Shown: positions 1 to 7,802 of the stretch, in pieces
How the letters are laid out: every line of letters starts with the position of its first letter
Position numbering within the stretch: the first letter of the stretch is position 1
Assembly: GCA_963728365.1 (NCBI GenBank)
Contig: CAVSJI010000001.1
Coordinates: forward strand, 1,736,001-1,800,000
From: VRUE01 sp963728365
Lineage (GTDB): Bacteria > Actinomycetota > Thermoleophilia > Solirubrobacterales > 70-9
Length of the DNA: 64,000 nt
Direction: 5' to 3'
Notes under the pieces: model-generated
Seen by the model: the letters and a program-made list of their open reading frames with translations, nothing else
What the model was told of the DNA's origin: nothing
The model's database searches: none
Program-made: the position numbers and the translations under genes

Positions 1-989
1 GGTTCGAACGCCTTTCCACCGTGATTCACACTTGGGGCGGCGGCAGCGAGGGTTTCGGCGAGGACGTCACCTACGACCCGGTCGACCACATTGCCTTCCA
101 GGACGCCGGCCCGACGCTTGACATCACCGGCTTCGCCACCCTGGGCGAGTTCTGCGGGATGATGGCTGAGGAGGACACCTTCCCCGTCGCCCCGCAGCGG
201 GACGTCTCGCGGCTCTACCGGCGCTGGGCCTTCGAGTCGGCGGCGCTGGACCTGGCACTGCGCCAGGCCGGCAAGGGACTCGGTGAGGCGCTCGGGCGCG
301 AGGCGAGGCCGGTGACCTTCGTCTGCTCGATGCGCCTCTCCCCCGGTGAGGGCGAGCCCTCCTCGATCGAGCCGCTGCGCCGCAGGCTCGAGCGCTACCC
401 CGACCTGCGCTTCAAGCTCGACCCGACCAACGACTGGACCGACGAGCTGATCGCCGAGCTGGTCGAGACCGGCGCCGTCGACTCACTCGACCTAAAGGGC
501 TTCTACAGCGGCACCTCGGTCGAGGTCGAAACCGACCCCGGGCTCTACGCGAAGCTGATCGAGGCCTTCCCGGAGGCCTGGATCGAGGACCCCGACGTCA
601 ACGACGAGACCCGGCCGGTGCTCGAGCCGGTCCGCGACCGCCTCACCTGGGACGCCCCGATCCACTCGATCGCCGACATCGAGGCGCTGCCCTGGAAGCC
701 CCGCATGGTCAACATCAAGCCCTCCCGACTCGGCAGCCTCAAGGAGCTCTTCGACGCCTACGACTACTGCGCCGCCGAGGGCATCGGCGCCTACGGTGGC
801 GGCCAGTGGGAGCTGGGCGTAGGCCGCGGCCAGATCCAGGCCCTCGCCTCCGTCTTCCACCCCGACACCCCCAACGACACGGCCCCCCGCGGCTACAACG
901 AACCGAAGCCGCCGGCGGGGCTGCCGGTCAGCCCTCTGGAGCCCCGCCTCAGCCCAAGCGGGTTTCGGTGGGATGACGGGCGTGGGTGA
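1..989 (+). CDS. Enolase-superfamily protein (mandelate racemase/muconate lactonizing type), 5' end outside window
   Basis: The reading frame is open from the first bases of the window, so the N-terminus is missing. About 329 residues remain. The order of motifs fits the enolase superfamily barrel: a substrate lysine region (RFKLDP), an LDLKG strand, a metal-ligand strand (WIEDPD), and a late NIKPSR segment with a lysine. Members of this family abstract a proton next to a carboxylate and bind Mg2+. The substrate cannot be read from sequence, and it is not clearly an O-succinylbenzoate synthase. The gene stops just before a cluster of family B palindromic repeats. Confidence 0.8.
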   Translation, partial: FERLSTVIHTWGGGSEGFGEDVTYDPVDHIAFQDAGPTLDITGFATLGEFCGMMAEEDTFPVAPQRDVSRLYRRWAFESAALDLALRQAGKGLGEALGREARPVTFVCSMRLSPGEGEPSSIEPLRRRLERYPDLRFKLDPTNDWTDELIAELVETGAVDSLDLKGFYSGTSVEVETDPGLYAKLIEAFPEAWIEDPDVNDETRPVLEPVRDRLTWDAPIHSIADIEALPWKPRMVNIKPSRLGSLKELFDAYDYCAAEGIGAYGGGQWELGVGRGQIQALASVFHPDTPNDTAPRGYNEPKPPAGLPVSPLEPRLSPSGFRWDDGRG

Positions 990-997
990 GGGCCAGG

Positions 998-1033
998 TGC
1001 CCCTCCCGAAAAGACCGTTGCGCAGCTGGGTCG
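998..1033. repeat. Family B half-copy, left
   Basis: This is one arm plus part of the core of the family B palindrome (CCCCTCCCGAAAAGACCG, then CGCAGCTGGGTCG), with no matching arm next to it. It carries a T in ACCGTTGCGCAGC where full copies have C. The same variant occurs in inverted orientation in the half-copy at about 1865, beyond the ferritin gene, so the two halves pair with each other. Confidence 0.75.
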
Positions 1034-1038
1034 TGGGG

Positions 1039-1141
1039 GAGCGACGGTTGCCCCTCCCGAAAAGACCGTCGCGCAGCTGAGTCGTTGCAGCGCTTCGAGG
1101 CGTATTACCGGGAGCCTTTTCGGGAGGGGCAACCGTCGCTC
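1039..1141. repeat. Family B palindromic element, copy B1
   Basis: A perfect 26-bp inverted repeat (1039-1064 against 1116-1141) encloses a 51-bp core beginning ACCGTCGCGCAGCTGAG and ending ATTACCGGGAGC. The core is shared with B2 and partly with B3. The outer part of the arm (GAGCGACGGTT side) differs from B2. It lies directly upstream of the ferritin gene and may affect its transcription. Confidence 0.85.
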
Positions 1142-1203
1142 TTCGGCAAACCGAACTCTCCGATTCAGCTACGTTGCTCGAAACCCCCCAGAAGGAGAGC
1201 TTG

Positions 1204-1737
1204 ATGCCTGAGAAAAGCTTCGCTGACGCGCTGAATGAGCAGATTGCCAACGAGTTCGCTGCTTCGCAGCAGTATGTGGGGATGGCGGTCTACTACGACG
1301 CGGAAACGCTGCCCCGCCTAGCTGCCTTCTTCTACCGGCAGGCGCTGGAGGAGCGCGAGCACGCGATGATGATGGTCCAGTACCTGCTCGATGTCGGCGA
1401 GGAAGTCCACATCCCGGACATCAAAGCTCAGGCAACCAGCTACTCGGACGGCGTCACCCCGGTCGAAAAGGCGCTCGAGCAGGAGAAGCGCGTCGGCGAG
1501 GAGATCTTCGCCCTCTTCGAGCTAGCCCGCGACCTGAAGGACTACCGCGCCGAGCAGTTCATGCAGTGGTTCGTCAAGGAGCAGGTCGAGGAGGTAGCCC
1601 TGATGAGCGACCTGCTCAACGTGGTCGAGCGAGCTAAGGACAACCTCCTCCTCGCCGAGGACTACATAGCTCGCGAGAACCCAGGCGCCGAGTCCTCCGA
1701 CCCCACAGCTCCCCCCGCAGCGGGGATGGGCGAGTAA
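1204..1737 (+). CDS. ftn: Ferritin (non-haem, bacterial FtnA type)
   Basis: This is a 177-residue four-helix-bundle iron-storage protein. The diiron ligands typical of ferritins are visible: Glu17 in NEQIANEF, Glu49/Glu50 and His53 in LEEREHAM, and further acidic residues in the third helix. It should oxidise Fe2+ and store it as mineral inside a 24-subunit shell. The ATG was chosen because AAGGAGAG lies 6-7 nt upstream. The C-terminal 20 residues are a Pro/Ala/Ser tail not needed for the fold. Inverted family B repeats flank the gene on both sides. Confidence 0.93.
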   Translation: MPEKSFADALNEQIANEFAASQQYVGMAVYYDAETLPRLAAFFYRQALEEREHAMMMVQYLLDVGEEVHIPDIKAQATSYSDGVTPVEKALEQEKRVGEEIFALFELARDLKDYRAEQFMQWFVKEQVEEVALMSDLLNVVERAKDNLLLAEDYIARENPGAESSDPTAPPAAGMGE

Positions 1738-1751
1738 CAAGCGGGCGAAAA

Positions 1752-1854
1752 GAGGGATGGTTGCCCCTCCCGAAAAGGCTCCCGGTAATACGTCTCGAAG
1801 CGCCACCGCGGCTCAGCTGCGCGACGGTCTTTTCGGGAGGGGCAACCATCCCTC
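1752..1854. repeat. Family B palindromic element, copy B2
   Basis: A perfect 26-bp inverted repeat (1752-1777 against 1829-1854) encloses the family B core in the opposite orientation to B1. The inner arm CCCCTCCCGAAAAG is shared with B1, but the outer arm GAGGGATGGTTG differs and is again mirrored exactly. It follows the ferritin stop codon and could act as a factor-independent terminator hairpin. Confidence 0.85.
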
Positions 1855-1864
1855 CCCACGCCCG

Positions 1865-1900
1865 CTGCGCAACGGTCTTTTCGGGAGAGGCAACCGTCGC
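1865..1900. repeat. Family B half-copy, right
   Basis: This half-element (CTGCGCAACGGTCTTTTCG and following) is complementary to the half-copy near 998, including its variant base. It ends 7 bp before the stop codon of the convergent peptidase gene. Confidence 0.7.
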
Positions 1901-1907
1901 TCCTCCA

Positions 1908-2699
1908 CTACCCAAGCCACCCTGCGCGGCTGCGCATCGACTTGATCCGGCGGAACTCGGCTATGTCCTCGCGTAGAGCCGCGGGGGCGGGCGCCGGGAG
2001 GAACCTCGCCGGCAGGGGCGACTCGACGACCCCGGTCTCGGTGCTGGTCACCCGGTAGGCGCGGGCGCCGCGGCGGGCTGTCACCGCTGAGGGAGGGCCG
2101 GGGCCTTCCCAGATCAGGCCGGCGTAGTCGTCGAGTCCATAGCCGCCGGGCATGCCGTTGGTGACGGACTCGAGGTAGGCGGCGCGGCGGTCTGGTTCGT
2201 TGTTGTAGTGGACGCAGAGGCTGCCGCCGAGCAGGCCGAGGCCCGCCTCGGCCTCGGCTCGTCCGGACGACTTCGTGATCCCGGCCTCGAACCAGCACAT
2301 CGCCCCGGCGCTCTGGCCGGCGAGGACGATGCCTTCGCGCCACGCGAGGCCGAGAATCGAGCTGAGCTCGTGCGCCTCCCAGACCGCGAGCAGGTTCACC
2401 ATGCTGCCGCCGCCGACGTAGATCAGGTCCTGGGCGAGGAGATGGTCGCGCAGCTCCATCGGCCGCCGGCCGAGGCGGAAGAGCGAGAGATCGGAGGGCT
2501 CGCAGGGCCGCTCGCCGAAGGCCGCATAGAAGCGGCCGATCTGCTCGGAGGTGTCGCCGCTGGCGGTCGGCAGGATGCAGATCTTCGGCCGCCCCCCGGC
2601 CCGTTCGTTAGCCAGCCGCAGGAGCAGCTCGCAGACCGCGCGGTCCGGTGGCCGGGAGGTGAAGTCGTGGCCGCCGAGGGCGAGGATTCGCGGGACCAT
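1908..2699 (-). CDS. Peptidase S51 (peptidase E / cyanophycinase-like), copy 2
   Basis: This 263-residue class I glutamine amidotransferase-like fold has the S51 nucleophile elbow GQSAGAM (Ser near residue 131) and the LIYVGGGSMVNLL strand found in peptidase E. Characterised members cleave Asp-X dipeptides or cyanophycin. The Asp-dipeptide role is the simpler guess because the cyanophycinase-specific extensions are absent. It lies 5 bp downstream of a paralogous gene on the same strand, so the two form an operon. There is no signal peptide, so it should be cytoplasmic. Confidence 0.85.
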   Translation of the reverse strand: MVPRILALGGHDFTSRPPDRAVCELLLRLANERAGGRPKICILPTASGDTSEQIGRFYAAFGERPCEPSDLSLFRLGRRPMELRDHLLAQDLIYVGGGSMVNLLAVWEAHELSSILGLAWREGIVLAGQSAGAMCWFEAGITKSSGRAEAEAGLGLLGGSLCVHYNNEPDRRAAYLESVTNGMPGGYGLDDYAGLIWEGPGPPSAVTARRGARAYRVTSTETGVVESPLPARFLPAPAPAALREDIAEFRRIKSMRSRAGWLG

Positions 2700-2704
2700 C
2701 GAAA

Positions 2705-3484
2705 TCAGGCCGTCGAGGCCGAGGAGAGCGACGCGAAGCCGGCGCCCTGCAGCCGCGTCACCGGTGGCGCGTCTCCGAGATAGGCGGTCGCCAGCCGCAT
2801 CTCGACGAGGCGCTCGCCGACCGCGTCCAGGCGGTAGCCGCGGGCTGCGGGCCGCGAGGCGATCACCCGGCTGAGCTCCTCACCGACGAAGTGCAGCGCC
2901 GCTCCGTCCTCGGCCGCATACCCGGCGCGCATCCCCTCGCGCAGCATCCCGTGGTAGGCGAAGCGCCGCTCCGAGCTCGGCTCGTAGTGGACGCAGTTGC
3001 TGAAGGGCAGTAGGCCCAACCCTTCGATTCGCCGCGGCGCCCCGTGGAACCCGGTGACCGCCTCCGCGAACCAGCACAGCGACCCGGCCGAGAGGCCGCA
3101 GAGGACGATCCCCGCCTCCCAGGCCTCGCGCAGGATCGCGTCGAGGCCGTGCGCGCGCCAGACGCCGAGCAGGCTGATCACGCTGCCGCCGCCGACGTAG
3201 ATCAGGTCCTGGGAGAGCAGGTGCTCGCGCAGGTCCTCGGGCCCCTGCTCGCGGCGGAAGAGCGAGATGTGGCTGGCCTCGCAGCGCTCGGCCGGGAAGG
3301 CCCGGTAGAAGCGCACCACGTAGTGGTCGGCGTCGCCGCTCGCCGAGGGCAGGAAGCAGACCCGCGGTCGCTCCCGCCTGCACAGCCCCAGCACGTAGTC
3401 GTCGAGCAGCGGGTTGCCCGACTCCATCGAAAAGCCGCCGCCGCCGAAGGCCACGATCTGCCGAGTCGCCGTCTCCATCGTCAA
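2705..3484 (-). CDS. Peptidase S51 (peptidase E / cyanophycinase-like), copy 1
   Basis: This 259-residue paralogue of the next gene shares the blocks LPSASGD, LLSQDLIYVGGGSVISLL and the nucleophile elbow GLSAGSLCWF (Ser near residue 130). The first codon is TTG (TTG-ACG-ATG); the ATG two codons later is an equally good start. It is the promoter-proximal gene of a two-gene operon and is divergent from glutamate decarboxylase, with about 85 bp between start codons. The pair looks like a tandem duplication with substantial divergence. Confidence 0.84.
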   Translation of the reverse strand: MTMETATRQIVAFGGGGFSMESGNPLLDDYVLGLCRRERPRVCFLPSASGDADHYVVRFYRAFPAERCEASHISLFRREQGPEDLREHLLSQDLIYVGGGSVISLLGVWRAHGLDAILREAWEAGIVLCGLSAGSLCWFAEAVTGFHGAPRRIEGLGLLPFSNCVHYEPSSERRFAYHGMLREGMRAGYAAEDGAALHFVGEELSRVIASRPAARGYRLDAVGERLVEMRLATAYLGDAPPVTRLQGAGFASLSSASTA

Positions 3485-3556
3485 ATGGTCGTCGCGGCCA
3501 CCTCAAACCGGCTTGTACCGGCGTCTGAACTTCTTCCCACGGCGCTGGCCCGCGTG

Positions 3557-3562
3557 TACAGT
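3557..3562 (+). promoter_or_regulatory. Leaderless-type -10 box (TACAGT) for glutamate decarboxylase
   Basis: TACAGT ends 7 nt before the GTG start and no Shine-Dalgarno sequence intervenes. A transcript starting at this spacing would begin at or next to the start codon. No clear -35 box is visible. Confidence 0.45.
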
Positions 3563-3569
3563 GCCGAAC

Positions 3570-4958
3570 GTGACGATCCGCAAGGTTCGCAGCGGCGAGG
3601 GTCAGGCAGGCCGCCTAACCAACACGACCTACAGCAGCCGCTACTTCACCGACGAGATCCCCGAGCACTCGATCCCGCGCAGCTCGATGCCGGCCCGCGC
3701 CGCCTACCAGCTGATCCACGACGAGCTCAACCTGGACGGCAACCCCGCCCTCAACCTGGCCTCCTTCGTCACCACCTGGATGGAGCCCGAGGCGCGCGAC
3801 CTGGCGACCGAGACGCTCAACCGCAACTTCGTCGACCAGGACGAGTACCCGCAGACCGAGGAGATCCACCACCGCGTGGTCAGCATGATGGGCCGGCTCT
3901 TCAACGCCCCCGCCGAGGAGGAACCGTGCGGCACGGCGACGATCGGCTCCTCGGAGGCGATCATGCTCGGCCTGCTCGCCCACAAGTGGATCTGGCGCAA
4001 ACGCCGCGGTGACGACTCCGTCAAGCCCAATGTCGTCTTCGGCGCCGACGTCCACACCTGCTGGGAGAAGTTCGCCCGCTACTTCGACGTCGAACAGCGG
4101 GTGATCCCGCTCTCGACCGACCGCCACATCATCGGTCCCGAAGAAGTCAAGGACCACATCGACGAGAACACGATCGCCGTAGGCGCGATCCTCGGCACCA
4201 CCTTCACCGGCCAGGTCGACGAAATCGCCGAGATCGACGAGCTGCTGCGCCAGGTCAAGCAGGAGAAGGGGTGGGACATCCCGATCCACGTCGACGGCGC
4301 CAGCGGCGGCTTCATCGCCCCCTTCTCCTATCCCGAGCTGGAGTGGGACTTCCGCCTCGAGCAGGTCCGCTCGATCAACGTCTCCAATCACAAGTTCGGG
4401 CTCGTCTACCCGGGGATGGGCACGGTCGTCTTCCGCGACGTCGACGTCGTCCCCGAGGAGCTGGTCTTCAAGATCAACTACCTGGGCGGCGAGATGGCCA
4501 ATTACAGCCTCAACTTCTCGCGCGCCTCCAACGCGGTCCTGCTGCAGTACTACAACTTCCTGCGCCTCGGCCGCGAGGGCTACGAGCGGATCGTCGGCAA
4601 CCTGATGAAGAACGCCGGCGAGCTGGAGAAGGCGCTGACCGCCTCGGGCCGCTTCGAATTGCTCAACGACGCCCGCTACCTGCCGGTCGTCGTCGTGCGG
4701 CCCACCGACAAGGACGGCGGCTTCGACGTCTTCGACCTCTCCGAGCGACTGCGCGAGCGGGGCTGGATCGTGCCCGCCTACACGCTGCCGCCGAACGCCG
4801 AGTCGGTCGCCGTGCTGCGCATGGTGGTCAAGGAGAACTTCAGTCGCGACATGGCCGAGATGCTCGGCGAGGACATCGAGCACTCGCTGGCCAAGATGGG
4901 TGGCGCCCCGTCGCCCCAGGCCCAGGCCGCCGGCGAAGTGCAGCGGCGGATCTGCTGA
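3570..4958 (+). CDS. gad: Glutamate decarboxylase (PLP-dependent)
   Basis: This 462-residue group II PLP decarboxylase converts glutamate to GABA and CO2. The N-terminal signature SSMPARAAYQLIHDEL, the active-site block GTATIGSSEAIMLGLLAHKW, the cofactor Asp/Ala strand HVDGASGGF, and the Schiff-base lysine in SNHKFGLVYPG (Lys275) are all present. The family length is normal. GTG 3570 follows a TACAGT box by 7 nt; GTG 3561 is an alternative. The C-terminal Gln/Ala tail is not conserved in the family. A role in acid tolerance is possible, but no GABA antiporter gene is adjacent. Confidence 0.95.
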   Translation: MTIRKVRSGEGQAGRLTNTTYSSRYFTDEIPEHSIPRSSMPARAAYQLIHDELNLDGNPALNLASFVTTWMEPEARDLATETLNRNFVDQDEYPQTEEIHHRVVSMMGRLFNAPAEEEPCGTATIGSSEAIMLGLLAHKWIWRKRRGDDSVKPNVVFGADVHTCWEKFARYFDVEQRVIPLSTDRHIIGPEEVKDHIDENTIAVGAILGTTFTGQVDEIAEIDELLRQVKQEKGWDIPIHVDGASGGFIAPFSYPELEWDFRLEQVRSINVSNHKFGLVYPGMGTVVFRDVDVVPEELVFKINYLGGEMANYSLNFSRASNAVLLQYYNFLRLGREGYERIVGNLMKNAGELEKALTASGRFELLNDARYLPVVVVRPTDKDGGFDVFDLSERLRERGWIVPAYTLPPNAESVAVLRMVVKENFSRDMAEMLGEDIEHSLAKMGGAPSPQAQAAGEVQRRIC

Positions 4959-5110
4959 ACGGCCGGCGTCTCGGACTCCTCGCAGCGCGCATCCCGCCGG
5001 CGTTCCCAGGGGATCGCCCGCTTTGTTAAATCGGTACCGGATCGTCCACAGAGTGCCCTTGGGGTGTACAATCGCGTTTACCTTAAGTCGTCTGCCCGAG
5101 GAGAACCGAC

Positions 5111-5845
5111 TTGCCGTCGACAGCTCACACCGGCAGCGGGCCCCCGGCCCCGTCCAGGGATCTGCCCGCGGTCATCGAGGAGGAGCGCCTCCCGGCGGGC
5201 CTCGAGCAGTTGCCCGAGCCGCTGGTCGAGCACTCCCAGCGTGAACGGATCCTCAACGCGATGGCGCGCAGCTGCGCCGCGAAGGGTTACGGCGCGACCA
5301 CGATCGCCGACGTCTGCGCGGGCGGGCGCGTCTCGCGCGCAACCTTCTACGAGCTCTTCAAGGACAAGGAGGATTGCTTCCACGCGGCGATGGAGCTCTC
5401 GCTCGCCGACGCGATGGGCCGAATCGTCGCCGTCTACTCGCCCGACAAGCCCTGGGCAACGATGGTCCGCGACGCCGCCGCGGCCTTCCTCGAGCTGCTC
5501 GCCGGCCGGCCGACCTTCGCCCGCATGGCCTTGGTCGAGGCGCCCGCCTCCGGCGAGCGCGCCTTCGAGCTCTACGCCTCGGGCAAGCGCGTCCTGCAGT
5601 CGCTGCTCGAACGCGGGCGCGACGATCCCGTGGAGGAAACGGCGATCCCCTCCAGCGCCGGCCGAGCCGCCCTCTCCGCCGCCGAGTCGCTGATCGTCGG
5701 CCAGATCCTCGCCGGCAACGCGCGGCGCCTGCCGGAGCTGCTGCCCGACGTCGTCTACATCACCACCGTGCCCTACCTCGGCCAGGAGGAGGCGCTGCGG
5801 CAGTCGCGCGAAGCCGAGAAGGCGATCCCGCGAGTGGACAGCTAG
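5111..5845 (+). CDS. TetR/AcrR-family regulator, first of three in tandem
   Basis: This 244-residue protein has an N-terminal helix-turn-helix around residues 45-90 (RERILNAMARSCAAKGYGAT, then VSRATFYELFKDKEDCF) and a C-terminal ligand-binding domain ending PELLPDVVYITTVPYLG. The start is TTG, supported by GAGGAG 7-8 nt upstream. The first 40 residues are a Pro-rich extension beyond the usual TetR N-terminus. It is followed by two further TetR genes on the same strand, and no enzyme or pump gene is attached, so its target is unknown. Confidence 0.88.
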   Translation: MPSTAHTGSGPPAPSRDLPAVIEEERLPAGLEQLPEPLVEHSQRERILNAMARSCAAKGYGATTIADVCAGGRVSRATFYELFKDKEDCFHAAMELSLADAMGRIVAVYSPDKPWATMVRDAAAAFLELLAGRPTFARMALVEAPASGERAFELYASGKRVLQSLLERGRDDPVEETAIPSSAGRAALSAAESLIVGQILAGNARRLPELLPDVVYITTVPYLGQEEALRQSREAEKAIPRVDS

Positions 5846-5854
5846 GCGCGAGCG

Positions 5855-6532
5855 ATGGCGCAGCGGACGGCAGGCGAGAAACCTGAGCGCTGGCGCCCTC
5901 CGCGCGGCCGCCACCGGCTGCCCCCGGAGGTGATCGCCCGCTCCCAACGTGAACGCCTGCTTGACGCGGCGGTGCGCGTCGCAACCGAGAAGGGCTATGG
6001 GCCGATGACCCTCAGCGACCTGACCCGCGAGGCGGGCGTCTCGCGCACCACCTTCTACGAGCTCTTCGAGGACAAGGAGGCCTGCTTCCTGGCCGCCTAC
6101 GACCGCGCCGCCGAGGCTCTGGTCCGGCGCGTCGCGAGCGCCTTCGAAACAGAGGACGAGTGGCCGAAGAGGGCTCGGGCCGGGCTCGCGGCGCTGCTCG
6201 CGGGGCTGGCGGAGGAGCCCGATGTGGCGCGGATGGCGCTCGTCGACTTCGGCGCCGCCGGGCCGGCCGCACAGCGCCGTCACCGGGCGGTGCTGCAGCG
6301 GCTGACGCCCTTCTTCGACGAGGGCCGCGACTACGCCTCGGGTGGTCGCAACCTGCCCGCCAACACCTCGCGGATGGCGATCGGGGCGGTCGCCGGGCTG
6401 ATCGGCGAAGCCCTGGCTGAGGAACGCGCGAAGGATTTGCCGGATTTGCTTTCGGACGTCCTTTTTGCGACGCTGGTCCCATATATCGGCCCAGCAGCGG
6501 CTGCCAGGGAGGTGGGCGAGACGAGTAGATAA
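5855..6532 (+). CDS. TetR/AcrR-family regulator, second of three in tandem
   Basis: This is a 225-residue paralogue of its upstream neighbour. The helix-turn-helix lies at about residues 30-75 (LSDLTREAGVSRTTFYELF, then EDKEACF). The C-terminal domain ends in a PDLLSDVLFATLVPYIGP block shared with the next gene. The gene begins 9 nt after the previous stop codon, implying co-transcription. Ligand and operator are unknown. The three copies are diverged enough that duplication is not recent. Confidence 0.88.
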   Translation: MAQRTAGEKPERWRPPRGRHRLPPEVIARSQRERLLDAAVRVATEKGYGPMTLSDLTREAGVSRTTFYELFEDKEACFLAAYDRAAEALVRRVASAFETEDEWPKRARAGLAALLAGLAEEPDVARMALVDFGAAGPAAQRRHRAVLQRLTPFFDEGRDYASGGRNLPANTSRMAIGAVAGLIGEALAEERAKDLPDLLSDVLFATLVPYIGPAAAAREVGETSR

Positions 6533-6600
6533 ACGCACCCGTACACCGAGCCGCTATGATGAAGGTACTCCGGAGTTTTCAACCTACCTGGGATGGGCTG

Positions 6601-7206
6601 ATGGCATCCGAATCGAGGCGGGACCAGATCCTGGCGGCGATGATCCGCGTGGTCGGGCGCAAGGGATACAAGGAGACTTCGGTCGCGGACGTGATCGAGG
6701 AGGCAGGCACCTCCCGCACGACCTTCTACAAGCACTTCGAGGACAAGCACGAATGCTTCCTCGCGGCTTACGACATGCTGGTCGAGCAGGTCTTCGCCGA
6801 GGTCGTCGCCAAGTGCGACGGCGCCGATCCATGGCTGGAGCGCGTTGAGAAAGGGCTGGAGACGATCGTGCAGCTGTTCGCGCTCGACCCCGAGCTGGCG
6901 CGTACCGCGGTGGTCGAGGTGGCAGCCGCCGGGGCGGACGCCCGCCAGCGCCACTGGAACGCGGTCGCCCGCTTCACCCGCTACCTCGAGGACGGCCGCG
7001 AGCTCTCCGGCAGCGAGGAACTGCCCGAGAACATCTCGCTGCTCTCGGCCGGAGCGGTCTCGGGCCTGATCTTCGACGAGCTGCTGGCCGGGCGGGCCGA
7101 GCAACTTCCCCAATTGCTGCCCGACCTGGTCTTCGCGATGCTCGTCCCCTACATCGGACCGAGCGCCGCCGCCGAAGAGATGCGCCGCACCGCGAAGGCC
7201 GCCTAA
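6601..7206 (+). CDS. TetR/AcrR-family regulator, third of three in tandem
   Basis: This 201-residue regulator has its helix-turn-helix at about residues 25-55 (DVIEEAGTSRTTFYKHF, then EDKHECF) and the ending PQLLPDLVFAMLVPYIGP seen in its neighbours. ATG 6601 gives a standard TetR N-terminus; an in-frame ATG at 6556 would add 15 residues. About 70 bp separate it from the preceding gene, so it may have its own promoter. It overlaps the convergent ECF sigma gene by 4 bp. Confidence 0.86.
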   Translation: MASESRRDQILAAMIRVVGRKGYKETSVADVIEEAGTSRTTFYKHFEDKHECFLAAYDMLVEQVFAEVVAKCDGADPWLERVEKGLETIVQLFALDPELARTAVVEVAAAGADARQRHWNAVARFTRYLEDGRELSGSEELPENISLLSAGAVSGLIFDELLAGRAEQLPQLLPDLVFAMLVPYIGPSAAAEEMRRTAKAA

Positions 7207-7649
7207 CGCGCCGCAGCGGCTTCAGCGGCGCGCATCTCGCAGCGCAGCTTATGCCGCACGCGGTGCAGCCGCACCTTGACCGTGCCGTCGGGCAGGCCGA
7301 GCCGGCGGGCGATCGCCTCCTGGGTCAGATCCTCGTCGTAGCGCAGCTGAAGCAACTCCCGGTCACGGGCGTCCAGCCGCTCCAGCGCCGCGTGCAGGTC
7401 GGCGCGCTCCACCGTGGAGAGGATGCACTCGTCCTCCTCGCCCTCGAGAGCGTCGACCTCCTCGACCGGGGCCGGCCGCAACTTGGCGCACTGACGGTAG
7501 GCCTCGTTGCGAACGATCGTCCCCAGCCACTCCTCCCGCCGTGAACTGTCGCGAAGGGTCGAGCGGCGCCGCCAGGCACGCAGCAGGGCGTCCTGGGCGA
7601 TGTCCTCGGCTTCGCCGGGGTGCCGGGCGTAGTGATAGGCCATGCGCAC
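7203..7649 (-). CDS. ECF-type RNA polymerase sigma factor
   Basis: Region 2 (PGEAEDIAQDALLRAWRR) recognises -10 DNA and binds core polymerase. Region 4 (LTQEAIARRLGLPDGTVKVR) is the -35-binding helix-turn-helix. At 148 residues it is short for an ECF factor. The frame stays open upstream, with plausible family sequence (GWEWEKAHRFC) and no ATG, GTG or TTG before the listed GTG, so the true start may be a rare codon such as ATT or CTG near 7700. No anti-sigma gene lies beside it. Upstream is an AT-rich stretch shared with the divergent methyltransferase. Confidence 0.85.
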   Translation of the reverse strand: MRMAYHYARHPGEAEDIAQDALLRAWRRRSTLRDSSRREEWLGTIVRNEAYRQCAKLRPAPVEEVDALEGEEDECILSTVERADLHAALERLDARDRELLQLRYDEDLTQEAIARRLGLPDGTVKVRLHRVRHKLRCEMRAAEAAAAR

Positions 7650-7795
7650 GCAGAAGCGATGCGCCTTCTCCCATTCCCAGCCGTCGTCGGAGCCTGATCT
7701 TCCAGTAATCGACAGGTTGATTGTTCGACCGTACTGCTTCTAAAAATAGACGGGTGAATTTTAACGCTGAAACTTTTTAAATCCTTACCGGGTCT

Positions 7796-7801
7796 TACCC
7801 T
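7796..7801 (+). promoter_or_regulatory. Leaderless-type -10 box (TACCCT) for methyltransferase
   Basis: TACCCT lies 7 nt before GTG 7809 but only 1 nt before ATG 7803. By the spacing seen elsewhere in the window this favours GTG 7809 as the real start. The 90 bp upstream are markedly AT-rich for this genome (AAAAATAGAC, GAATTTTAACG) and separate this gene from the divergent sigma factor. Confidence 0.4.
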
Positions 7802-7802
7802 C

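Noticed and set aside
492..1250. Long open frame on the minus strand across the first gene
   Set aside because: It is antisense to the enolase-superfamily gene, shows mirror codon bias, runs through the family B repeats and matches no protein family.
3414..3569. 52-residue N-terminal extension of glutamate decarboxylase
   Set aside because: It would overlap the divergent peptidase gene, and the family N-terminus begins near VRSGEG after GTG 3570.
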